From Chachezhania antarctica (GTDB lineage Bacteria > Pseudomonadota > Alphaproteobacteria > Rhodobacterales > Rhodobacteraceae), in assembly GCF_003646465.1 (NCBI RefSeq), contig NZ_QZEX01000004.1:1-64000 (forward strand): a DNA stretch of 64,000 nucleotides, in the 5' to 3' direction. Shown here piece after piece: positions 55,264-62,879 of the stretch. The notes under the pieces were generated by a model. It searched no databases. It saw nothing but the letters and a program-made list of their open reading frames with translations, and was not told where the DNA came from. Position 1 is the stretch's first letter. Every line of letters begins with the position of its first letter. Position numbers and translations under genes: made by a program.

Positions 55264-55428
55264 CGGGGGTAGTTGCTCGATCTGCGGCCGGATGACGCCG
55301 CGTTCTGGTTGCGTGAACGGCGCGGCGCGGTGTTTTTCCCCGCCGACCGCCGTACATAACAGGCAGCCGGCCGGACTGCCAAGCCCGTCCGCCGCCAATG
55401 CTGCCAACGCCAGCCCATGGAGTGCCCC

Positions 55429-57153
55429 ATGACTTACCGCGCCCCCGTTTCGGAACACGAGTTCCTGTTGCGTGAAGTGGTCGGTTTCGACCGAGTTGCC
55501 CAGACCGAACTGTTCGCCGAAGCCAGTCCGGACATGGTGACCGCCATCCTGGGCGAGGCCGGGAAACTGTCGGACGAGGTCATGGCGCCGCTGCAACGCG
55601 CGGGCGATCTGACCCCGGCGCGGCTGGAAAACGGTGTCGTGCGGACCTCGCCCGGATATGCGGGCGGCTGGAAGGCGATTGCCGAAGGCGGCTGGGTCGG
55701 GATTTCCGGCAGCCCCGAATATGGTGGCATGGGCCTGCCGATTGCCGTGACCACCGCCGTCAACGACATGATGGCCGGCGCTTGCCTGTCGCTGCAGCTG
55801 TGCCCGCTGCTGACCCATGGCCAGATCGAGGCGCTGGAGCATCACGCTAGCGACGAGCTGAAGGACCTGTACCTGCCCAAGCTGAATTCGGGCGAGTGGA
55901 CGGGGACGATGAACCTGACCGAACCGCAGGCGGGTTCCGACGTGGGTGCGCTGTCGTCGAAGGCGGTGCCGAACGGCGATGGGACCTATGCGGTCAGCGG
56001 TCAGAAGATCTATATCAGCTGGGGCGATCAGGACTTTGCCGAGAACGTGGTGCATCTGGTGCTGGCGCGACTGCCCGATGCGGCGCCCGGCACGAAGGGA
56101 ATCAGCCTGTTCCTGGTGCCGAAATTCATCCCCGACGACAATGGCAAGCCCGGCGTGGCGAACACGCTGAAGGTGGTGAGCCTCGAGCACAAGCTGGGCC
56201 TGCATGGCTCGCCCACCTGCGTGATGGAATTCGACGGGGCCCGCGGTTGGCTTGTGGGCGAGGAGAACGCCGGGATGGCGGCGATGTTCACGATGATGAA
56301 CAACGCGCGTCTGGGTGTGGGTGCGCAGGGCGTGGGCGCCGCGGAAGGTGCCTACCAGCACGCGCTGGCCTATGCGTGCGAGCGCAAGCAGGGCAAGACG
56401 GTCCTGCAGGGCCAGCCGGGCGGGACGGGCTGCATCGTGGATCACGCCGACGTCCGCCGGATGCTGCTGACGATGAAGGCGGATATCTTCGCCGCGCGGG
56501 CGATCACGCTGGCCTGTGCCGTGGCGATCGACATGCAAAAGGCGACGGGCGATGCCGATTGGGCGGCCCGGGCCGCGCTGCTCACCCCGATTGCCAAGGG
56601 CTTCGGCACCGATACCGGCATGGCCGTGGCCGAAACCGGTGTGCAGGTCCATGGCGGCATGGGCTTCATCGAAGAGACCGGCGCCGCGCAATATGCGCGC
56701 GATGTGCGGGTGACGGCGATCTACGAGGGCACCAACGGGATCCAGGCGATGGATCTGGTGGCGCGCAAGATGATGGACGGTGGCGAGGCCGCCGGCCGTC
56801 TGCTGGACGAGATCCAGAGGCATGCCGAGAAGGTGCGGTGCAAGCTGCCCGAGATGGCCGAACCGGTCTGGCAGGCCGCCGAAACCCTGCGCGAAGGCGT
56901 GGAATGGCTCGTGGCGCAGAGCGACCTGAACGAACGCTTTGCGGGCGCCGTGCCGTTTGCCAAGGCGTTCGCGCGGGTGCTGGGCGGTCACTACCACCTG
57001 TGCGCCGCGGCAGCCGACCCGGAGGGTCCGCGCATGAAGATGGCGGGTTTCTACATCAAGCGCCTGCTGCCCGAGCACGAAAGCCTGCTGATTGCATCCC
57101 GCGGCGGGGCCGAGGGCCTTTATGAACTGACGCCAGACGAAATGGCGGCCTGA
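55429..57153 (+). CDS. Acyl-CoA dehydrogenase, long DmdC-like type
   Basis: A 574-residue flavoprotein dehydrogenase that introduces the alpha,beta double bond in acyl-CoA. LTEPQAGSDVGALSSKA is the FAD-binding loop, QVHGGMGFIEETG and IYEGTNGIQAMDL are C-terminal family marks. The roughly 575-residue form with a C-terminal extra domain includes DmdC, which acts on methylmercaptopropionyl-CoA in marine Rhodobacteraceae, but other fatty or branched substrates are equally possible and no dmd genes are adjacent. GGAG lies 6 bases before the ATG. An MBL hydrolase gene follows after 4 bases. Confidence 0.9.
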   Translation: MTYRAPVSEHEFLLREVVGFDRVAQTELFAEASPDMVTAILGEAGKLSDEVMAPLQRAGDLTPARLENGVVRTSPGYAGGWKAIAEGGWVGISGSPEYGGMGLPIAVTTAVNDMMAGACLSLQLCPLLTHGQIEALEHHASDELKDLYLPKLNSGEWTGTMNLTEPQAGSDVGALSSKAVPNGDGTYAVSGQKIYISWGDQDFAENVVHLVLARLPDAAPGTKGISLFLVPKFIPDDNGKPGVANTLKVVSLEHKLGLHGSPTCVMEFDGARGWLVGEENAGMAAMFTMMNNARLGVGAQGVGAAEGAYQHALAYACERKQGKTVLQGQPGGTGCIVDHADVRRMLLTMKADIFAARAITLACAVAIDMQKATGDADWAARAALLTPIAKGFGTDTGMAVAETGVQVHGGMGFIEETGAAQYARDVRVTAIYEGTNGIQAMDLVARKMMDGGEAAGRLLDEIQRHAEKVRCKLPEMAEPVWQAAETLREGVEWLVAQSDLNERFAGAVPFAKAFARVLGGHYHLCAAAADPEGPRMKMAGFYIKRLLPEHESLLIASRGGAEGLYELTPDEMAA

Positions 57154-57157
57154 GCGC

Positions 57158-58201
57158 ATGGATGGTGGCGCAGGCGGTTTGAGGTATCCCTGGGACAAAC
57201 CTCCCGCAGGCATAGAGGCGATCGAGGTGGCAGAGGGCGTGCTGTGGATGCGGCTGCCCCTGCCGATGAAGCTGGATCATGTAAACGTCTATGCGTTGGA
57301 CGATGGCGACGGCTGGACGATTGTCGATACGGGTTTCAAATCGCGCGAGGCGCGGGAGCTGCTGACGGCGATGATGGCCGGGCCGCTGGCGGGCAAGCCG
57401 GTGACGCGGGTGGTGGTCACGCATCATCACCCCGATCACATCGGCAATGCCGGCTGGTTCCAGACGGAACACGGCGCCGAGCTGGTCACCACGCGCACGG
57501 CGTGGCTGATGGCGCGGATGCTGTGCCTGGATGTGCAGGAAACGCCGCCCGCGGAAACGGTCGCGTTCTGGCGGTCGGCTGGCATGACGCCCGAGGTGCT
57601 GGAAAAGCGCATCGCCGGCGACGGGTTCCATTTCCGCGATGTGGTGTCGAAGATGCCGCCGGGTTTCACCCGGGTGAAGCAGGGCGACGTTATCCGCATG
57701 GGCGGGCGCGACTGGGACGTGCATATCGGCAATGGCCATGCGCCCGAACACGCGACCTTCTGGAGCCGGGACGACAACCTTGTTATCGCAGGCGACCAGA
57801 TCCTGTCGTCGATCTCGCCCAACCTGAGCATCTACGCGAACGAGCCTGAGGCTGATCCGGTGGGCGACTGGCTGGAATCCTGCGAACGGCTGGCGACGCT
57901 GGCCTTGCCCGGTCACATGGTTCTGGGCGGTCACAAGATGGTGTTCACCGGCCTGCCTGTGCGATTGCGTCAGATGATTGACAATCACCGCCACGGGCTG
58001 GACCGCCTTCTGGAGCATCTGGATGAACCGAAGACAGCGTCCGACTGCTTTCCGCCGCTGTTCAAGCGCAAGATCGGCGAGGGCGAATACGGGCTGGCGC
58101 TGTTCGAAGCGATGGCCCACGCGCAGCACCTGTATCTGACGGGACAGGTGGTACGGGAACGGCGCGCGGATGGTGCATGGCTGTATGTGAGGGCAACATG
58201 A
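57158..58201 (+). CDS. MBL-fold metallohydrolase
   Basis: A 347-residue metallo-beta-lactamase-fold protein. The metal motif is THHHPDH (residues 88-94), with IVDTGF before it, GNGHAPEH for the next ligand, and IAGDQILSSISPN after. Its partnership with acyl-CoA dehydrogenase (4-base gap) suggests a thioester or lactone hydrolase role. The last 4 bases overlap the next gene (ATGA). Confidence 0.88.
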   Translation: MDGGAGGLRYPWDKPPAGIEAIEVAEGVLWMRLPLPMKLDHVNVYALDDGDGWTIVDTGFKSREARELLTAMMAGPLAGKPVTRVVVTHHHPDHIGNAGWFQTEHGAELVTTRTAWLMARMLCLDVQETPPAETVAFWRSAGMTPEVLEKRIAGDGFHFRDVVSKMPPGFTRVKQGDVIRMGGRDWDVHIGNGHAPEHATFWSRDDNLVIAGDQILSSISPNLSIYANEPEADPVGDWLESCERLATLALPGHMVLGGHKMVFTGLPVRLRQMIDNHRHGLDRLLEHLDEPKTASDCFPPLFKRKIGEGEYGLALFEAMAHAQHLYLTGQVVRERRADGAWLYVRAT

Positions 58202-58638
58202 GCGACGAACCACCGAAGAAACCGGTGCGACGCCACGATGTGCAGGCGGACCCGAGCGCGTGCCCGGCGCCCGGGACGTTGTCCGACAAGATGGCAGAGG
58301 CGGCGTCGGGCAAGAGCCCGGCGCAGTGGGCCTATGAGCGGATGATCCTGTATATCAAGAACTTCGAGGGGCAACTGGACGCCGAGCACGAGGTCGCGAT
58401 GGGGCTTGCGGGCGGCGATGTGGGCGTGATGCGTATTGCGGGGATGGGGTTTTTCGATCCCGATATCGTCACCTTCTACGGCACCGACATGTCGGGCGCG
58501 CGGACACAACTTGTGCAGCATGTCACGCAGCTGAGCGTGATGCTGCGAGCGGTGCCGAAGCCCAGGCCGGAGGAACCCGCGAACCGGATCGGGTTCCGGC
58601 TGGCCGCGGATATCGAAGAGGATACCGACGGCGCGTGA
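58198..58638 (+). CDS. DUF6173-like protein, unknown
   Basis: A 146-residue soluble protein. After a polar, Pro-rich 40 residues it has the conserved-looking core SPAQWAYERMILYIKNFE, then HEVAMGLAGGDVGVMRIAGM, GFFDPDIVTFYG and LVQHVTQLSVMLRA. I believe this is DUF6173, a short alphaproteobacterial family with no known function, but I cannot check. It overlaps the MBL gene by ATGA and is the last gene of the acyl-CoA dehydrogenase unit. Confidence 0.75.
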   Translation: MSDEPPKKPVRRHDVQADPSACPAPGTLSDKMAEAASGKSPAQWAYERMILYIKNFEGQLDAEHEVAMGLAGGDVGVMRIAGMGFFDPDIVTFYGTDMSGARTQLVQHVTQLSVMLRAVPKPRPEEPANRIGFRLAADIEEDTDGA

Positions 58639-58649
58639 GGGCATGCCGT

Positions 58650-58732
58650 GGGCCCGCGCAGGCGGCGGCCCGCCCGCCCACCCCCGTCGGATCGCGTTCC
58701 GCAATCCTCCTTCCCGCCGCCTGCGCGGGCCC
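58650..58732. repeat. G-quadruplex hairpin element, copy 3
   Basis: A perfect 19-bp outer stem (58650-58668 with 58714-58732) encloses 45 bases holding CCCGCCCGCCCACCCCC and an inner hairpin GGATcGCG-TTC-CGCaATCC with one mismatch. The opposite strand reads GGGGGTGGGCGGGCGGG. The loop is clearly related to that of copy 2 while the stem is unrelated. It lies 11 bases past the DUF6173-like stop. Confidence 0.75.
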
Positions 58733-58867
58733 GGTTGCGCCGGTGGGCGCCCGGCTTCGAACGGGCAAATCGCCGCGCAGGACGGCGGCATTGGCGGGAT
58801 GACAAGGGCGACGACATCTAGTATTGCCGTCCGGGCAAGATTCAACTGACGCACCGAGGACATTGCG

Positions 58868-59008
58868 ATGGCGGACCACAAGCACGGCGAGATGGACATG
58901 ACCGAGCATTATGAAACCTACGACGGGTTCATACGGGCCGTGATCCGCGTCATTGCCGTGATCATCGTGTTGCTGATCCTCATGGCCATCTTCTGGATTC
59001 ACCCGTAA
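58868..59008 (+). CDS. aa3-type cytochrome c oxidase subunit IV
   Basis: A 46-residue protein: a polar His/Glu-rich start (MADHKHGEMDMTEHYETYDG), then one membrane helix (IRAVIRVIAVIIVLLILMAI). This is the small bacterial subunit IV seen in Rhodobacter and Paracoccus aa3 oxidases, which is not needed for catalysis. GAGGA lies 7 bases before the ATG. No other oxidase gene is in the window. A lipoprotein gene follows after 2 bases. Confidence 0.9.
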   Translation: MADHKHGEMDMTEHYETYDGFIRAVIRVIAVIIVLLILMAIFWIHP

Positions 59009-59010
59009 GC

Positions 59011-59658
59011 ATGCGTGTCCTCCTGTGCCTCGGCGCCGTTCTGCTGGCGCTGGCCGGTTGTGCCGTGCCTGATCAGCCGAACTCCACCGATGCCGAGATC
59101 GCCGCCGTGCGGTACCGTCATCCCGGCCCCGATGCGCTCACGCTCATCACGATGGTGTCGAACCGGACAGGCAACGGCAGCCATTCCGCGCTGCTGATCA
59201 ATGCGCCGACGGAACGGGTGCTGTTCGATCCGGCCGGTGCCTTCAAGCTGGACGGCGTGCCGGAGCGCGAGGACGTGCTGTTCGGGCTCACGCCGCAGGT
59301 GCTGTCCTACTACAAGAGCGCGCATTCGCGTTCGACCTATCACGTCGTCCTGCAGACCGTGACCGTGACGCCCGAACAGGCTCAGACTGCCTATCAGCTG
59401 GCGCTTCAGAACGGGCGTGTGGGGCAGATCCTGTGCACCTCGGCCACGTCCGGGCTGCTGCAACAGGTCCCCGGGTTCGGGCAGATCAAGAAGGTTCTGC
59501 AACCGACGGCCCTGATGGAGCAGTTCGCGCAGATCCCCGGCGTGACGACGGAGAAATACTACGAAGACGACGAGGGCAACGTGCAGGACGGTATTGCCGC
59601 GGCGCAGGCCAAGAAACAGGCGGTCGAGACGCAGGAACCGGTCGACGCCGAGGGCTGA
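59011..59658 (+). CDS. Lipoprotein of unknown function
   Basis: A 215-residue lipoprotein. The signal peptide ends in the lipobox LAGC (residues 14-17), so Cys17 is the lipidated residue. The mature part (ALTLITMVSNRTGNGSHSAL, then AYQLALQNGRVGQILCTSAT) has no recognised catalytic motif, though an NlpC/P60- or permuted papain-like fold is possible from the SHSALLI and SATS segments; this is a guess. The C-terminus is charged and probably disordered. It is probably co-transcribed with the oxidase subunit IV gene. Confidence 0.8.
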   Translation: MRVLLCLGAVLLALAGCAVPDQPNSTDAEIAAVRYRHPGPDALTLITMVSNRTGNGSHSALLINAPTERVLFDPAGAFKLDGVPEREDVLFGLTPQVLSYYKSAHSRSTYHVVLQTVTVTPEQAQTAYQLALQNGRVGQILCTSATSGLLQQVPGFGQIKKVLQPTALMEQFAQIPGVTTEKYYEDDEGNVQDGIAAAQAKKQAVETQEPVDAEG

Positions 59659-59667
59659 GGCGGCGCC

Positions 59668-60024
59668 TCAGCCGCCGCCCATCGCCTGCAGCGCATAGAG
59701 CACGACGCCCCCCGTCACGATCCCGCCCAGTACGCTGCGGGTCAGGAACCCGACCACCACGGTCAGAACCGCCGCCACGAAATGCGGCAGGCTGAACACG
59801 CCGCCGGTATGCGTGGGCCACAGGACCAGCGGTGTCACCAGCGCGGGCAGGATCGCCACGGCCGTGTAGCGCAGGTGGCGCAGCACCCATTCCGGCATTT
59901 CCCGGCTCCCGATCAGTCCCAGGAAACCGAAGCGCAGCACGAAACTGCCCAGGGCCAGCCCGATGCAGACGATCCAGAATTGCAGGTCGGTGAAGACCTG
60001 TGGTGGTGCCGTTTCAGGGGTCAT
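59668..60024 (-). CDS. azlD: AzlD-type branched-chain amino acid export subunit
   Basis: A 118-residue membrane protein with four hydrophobic segments, the small partner of AzlC in branched-chain amino acid or azaleucine export. PEWVLRHLRYTAVAILPALV and the AVLTVVVGFLTRS helix are typical. Its ATG overlaps the azlC stop (ATGA), so the pair is translated together. Confidence 0.9.
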   Translation of the reverse strand: MTPETAPPQVFTDLQFWIVCIGLALGSFVLRFGFLGLIGSREMPEWVLRHLRYTAVAILPALVTPLVLWPTHTGGVFSLPHFVAAVLTVVVGFLTRSVLGGIVTGGVVLYALQAMGGG

Positions 60025-60740
60025 GCCGCGGCCTCCGACCGTCGATTCAGGACAAGTTCGGCCCGGGCGCCGGCCGCCATGCCGGCCGCACCCGCCACGA
60101 TGAGGCCAAGGTTGAAGGGCAGCATCGCCGCGGGCAGGGCCACCACCGCCGCGACAAGCGCGGCGATCCGGTGGGCCGGGGTGCGCAGCATCGGCGCCAC
60201 GACCGCCAGAAAGGCGATCGGCATGACGAAGCCCAGGTTCCAAGATTGCGGCAATTGCGCACCCACAAGCGCGCCCAGGATCGTCGAGAGGGTCCAGACC
60301 GGGGCGATCACGCTGTTCGTCCCGAAGAAGTAGGCATAGCGCTCGGCCACCGTCATCTCCGGCTCCTGCTCGAACCGGATGATCGACAGGGCATAGGATT
60401 GGTCCACCGTCAGGTACGCCGCAATCGCCCGCTTCCAGACCGGCGCATCGCCCAGGTAGGGCGTGAGAGAGGCGGAATACATCGCCATCCGCAGGTTCAC
60501 CGCCAGTCCGGACAGAAGGACGATGATCGTCGGCGCCTGCTCCTGCAGGAGGCCCAGCGAGGTCAGTTGTGCGGCGCCTGCGAAGATCGACACGGTGAAG
60601 ACCACCGTTTCGAACAGGTTCAGCCCGGCTTCGGTGGCAAGGATCCCGAACAGCAGCCCGAAGGGCCCGGCCACGAGGATGAAGGGAAGACTGTCGCGCA
60701 TGCCACGGAGAAAACTGGAGAATGGGGTGGAGACGGCCAT
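60021..60740 (-). CDS. azlC: AzlC family branched-chain amino acid permease
   Basis: A 239-residue inner membrane protein of the AzlC family. The N-terminal GMRDSLPFILVAGPFGLLFG, the GAAQLTSL motif and NLRMAMYSASLTPYL match the family. With AzlD it exports branched-chain amino acids or analogues. Divergent from fdhD across 55 bases. Confidence 0.91.
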   Translation of the reverse strand: MAVSTPFSSFLRGMRDSLPFILVAGPFGLLFGILATEAGLNLFETVVFTVSIFAGAAQLTSLGLLQEQAPTIIVLLSGLAVNLRMAMYSASLTPYLGDAPVWKRAIAAYLTVDQSYALSIIRFEQEPEMTVAERYAYFFGTNSVIAPVWTLSTILGALVGAQLPQSWNLGFVMPIAFLAVVAPMLRTPAHRIAALVAAVVALPAAMLPFNLGLIVAGAAGMAAGARAELVLNRRSEAAA

Positions 60741-60795
60741 GCAAACTTCCTAACTTGAACAGGTCAGCATTAGCGGGCGCTCAAGGGGGATGCAA

Positions 60796-61683
60796 ATGGC
60801 CAGGATCGAGTCGGCAGAGGGGTGGATCATCGCGCCGGATCCAAAGGCGCCGCGCCTGACGCGGGCGGTGACGGGCACCGATCAGACCGGTGCGGAGACA
60901 GCGCTTTCGGTGGTCGAGGAACGCCCCCTAACCATCTACCTGAACCGCCGCGAGATCGTGACGGCAATGACCATCGGAGATTATCCCGAGTATCTGGCGC
61001 TTGGATTCCTGCGCAATCAGGGCATGCTGGGCGACGATGAGGAGGTGACGGCCGTCGACTATGACGAGGAAGTCGAAACCGTCGTCGTGCGCACGAAGTC
61101 AGAGACCTCGCACGAGACCAAGCTGTCGAAGAAGACCCGCACGTCGGGCTGTGCCGTGGGCACCGTCTTTGGCGACATGATGGAGGGCTTGGAGGATCTG
61201 CAACTGCCGGCAACCCCGGTGCGAACCTCGTGGCTTTACGCCCTGTCGGCCAAGATCAATCGGACGCCGTCGCTGTATCTTGAGGCCGGGGCGATCCACG
61301 GAACCGTGCTGTGTCACCAGGACCAGCCTCTGGTCTACATGGAGGATGTCGGCCGCCACAACGCCGTGGACAAGATCGCGGGCTGGATGTTCTCGACCGG
61401 GACGACGCCCGAGGACAAGATCCTGTACACCACGGGCCGCCTGACGTCGGAGATGGTGATCAAGACGGCGCTGATGGGCATCCCGGTGCTGGCCTCGCGG
61501 TCGGGCTTCACCGCATGGGGGGTCGAGATCGCCCGCGACGTGGGCCTGACGCTGATCGGCCGCATGAAGGGCGCGCGGTTTGTCTGCCTGTCGGGCGAGG
61601 AGCGGCTGATCCGCGATGCCGATGTCGCATCGGTGCCCGAGGAGCGGCGCGGGAGCGGGCGGAAGGCGGCATCGAATGCATGA
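60796..61683 (+). CDS. fdhD: Formate dehydrogenase accessory sulfurtransferase FdhD
   Basis: A 295-residue sulfurtransferase that passes sulfur to the molybdenum cofactor of formate dehydrogenase. GDYPEYLALGFL, EDVGRHNAVDKI and TTGRLTSEMVIK are the family marks. The usual Cys-x-x-Cys loop reads TSGCAVGT, so only the first Cys (C119) is kept, the one known to be essential in E. coli. The ATG at 60796 has a GGGGG site 7 bases upstream; another ATG two codons earlier is too close to it. No formate dehydrogenase is in the window. Confidence 0.93.
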   Translation: MARIESAEGWIIAPDPKAPRLTRAVTGTDQTGAETALSVVEERPLTIYLNRREIVTAMTIGDYPEYLALGFLRNQGMLGDDEEVTAVDYDEEVETVVVRTKSETSHETKLSKKTRTSGCAVGTVFGDMMEGLEDLQLPATPVRTSWLYALSAKINRTPSLYLEAGAIHGTVLCHQDQPLVYMEDVGRHNAVDKIAGWMFSTGTTPEDKILYTTGRLTSEMVIKTALMGIPVLASRSGFTAWGVEIARDVGLTLIGRMKGARFVCLSGEERLIRDADVASVPEERRGSGRKAASNA

Positions 61684-61729
61684 TGTTGCCCCGCACATTA
61701 AACCCGGCGCCAAGGAAAACAGTGACGTG

Positions 61730-61777
61730 ATGATCGACAAAGACGTAGCCGGACGCCCAGGCGTGGTGACCGAATGA
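61730..61777 (+). CDS. Possible 15-codon leader ORF coupled to mobA
   Basis: An ATG at 61730 opens MIDKDVAGRPGVVTE, whose TGA overlaps the mobA ATG in the same ATGA form seen between real genes here. An AAGGA lies 13 bases upstream, rather far. It could be a translated leader that couples ribosomes into mobA, or chance. Confidence 0.3.
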   Translation: MIDKDVAGRPGVVTE

Positions 61778-62391
61778 AACCGTTGGGATTGATCCTTGCC
61801 GGCGGACAGGCGCGGCGCATGGGCGGTGGCGACAAGGGGCGGCTGGCGCTTGGCGACGGCACGCTGATGTCGCAGGTCGTGGAGCGTCTGCGCCCGCAGG
61901 TTGGGGACATGGCGCTGAACGCGAACGGCGATCCGGCGCGGTTCGACGACGTGGGCCTGCCGGTTCTGGCCGATTCCATCGATGGTTTCGCGGGGCCTCT
62001 GGCGGGCGTTCTGGCCGGGCTCGACTGGGCCGCGTCGCAAGGCGCCACCTCCATCGTGTCGGCCGCCGTCGATACACCGTTTTTCCCGGCCGATCTGGTC
62101 GCGCGGCTGCAGGACGCGGCGATGGACATGGACCACCCGCTGGCCCTTGCCGCCACACCCGACCCGGAACGCGGCCTGTCGCGGCATCCGACCTTCGGGC
62201 TTTGGCCCGTGGCGCTGCGTGACGATCTGCGCGCGGCGCTGACGGACGGCCTCCGCAAGGTCGTGCAGTGGACCGACCGGCATGGCGCGGCCTTGGCGGT
62301 GTTCCACGCCACGCCCTTCGATCCGTTCTTCAACGTGAACACGCCCGAAGACCTCGCCCGCGCCACACGGTTGCTGGAGGAGATGGCGTGA
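61774..62391 (+). CDS. mobA: Molybdenum cofactor guanylyltransferase
   Basis: A 205-residue nucleotidyltransferase that attaches GMP to Mo-molybdopterin. The GTP loop LAGGQARRMGGGDK is at residues 8-21, and ANGDPARF, VLADSIDGFAGPLAG and the metal Asp in AAVDTPFF follow. Its stop overlaps the mobB GTG (GTGA). Confidence 0.94.
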   Translation: MKPLGLILAGGQARRMGGGDKGRLALGDGTLMSQVVERLRPQVGDMALNANGDPARFDDVGLPVLADSIDGFAGPLAGVLAGLDWAASQGATSIVSAAVDTPFFPADLVARLQDAAMDMDHPLALAATPDPERGLSRHPTFGLWPVALRDDLRAALTDGLRKVVQWTDRHGAALAVFHATPFDPFFNVNTPEDLARATRLLEEMA

Positions 62392-62879
62392 AGGTCTACG
62401 GTGTCACCGGCTGGAAGAACGCGGGCAAGACGGGGCTTGTCACGCGGCTGGTCTCCGAGATCGCGGGGCGGGGGCTGACAGTTTCAACCCTGAAGCATGC
62501 GCATCACACCTTCGACGTCGACCAGAAGGGCCGCGACAGCTATCGCCACCGCGAGGCGGGGGCGTCCGAAGTGCTGGTTGCAGGCGCCGCCCGCTATGCC
62601 CTGATGGGCGAACTGCGGGGAGAGGAAGAGCCGTCCTTTACCCAACTGCTCGCCCGTCTGAAGCCTGTCGATCTGGTGCTTGTCGAAGGCTACAAGCGCG
62701 AGGCACATCCCAAGATCGAGGCCTACCGCGCCGAGGCCGGGCACGACCTGATAGCCCCCGGCGATCCGTCGATCCGCGCCATTGCCAGCGACGTGGCCAT
62801 CGACGTGGATCGCCCGGTCTTCGATCTGGACGACACGACCGCCATTGCCGATTTCATCCTGGCGGAGCTGACCCTGTGA
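62388..62879 (+). CDS. mobB: Molybdopterin-guanine dinucleotide biosynthesis protein B
   Basis: A 163-residue P-loop GTPase that aids MobA. The Walker A motif GWKNAGKT is at residues 8-15, with STLKHAHH and LVLVEGYKREAHPKIE further on. GTG start, coupled to mobA by GTGA; its own stop overlaps the next GTG in the same way. Confidence 0.94.
   Translation: MKVYGVTGWKNAGKTGLVTRLVSEIAGRGLTVSTLKHAHHTFDVDQKGRDSYRHREAGASEVLVAGAARYALMGELRGEEEPSFTQLLARLKPVDLVLVEGYKREAHPKIEAYRAEAGHDLIAPGDPSIRAIASDVAIDVDRPVFDLDDTTAIADFILAELTL

Noticed and set aside
54289-57213. A 974-codon open frame on the minus strand across the acyl-CoA dehydrogenase
   Set aside because: Only its last 324 codons are Sua5. The rest lies opposite a clear dehydrogenase gene and has His/Arg/Gln-rich composition typical of antisense frames in high-GC DNA.
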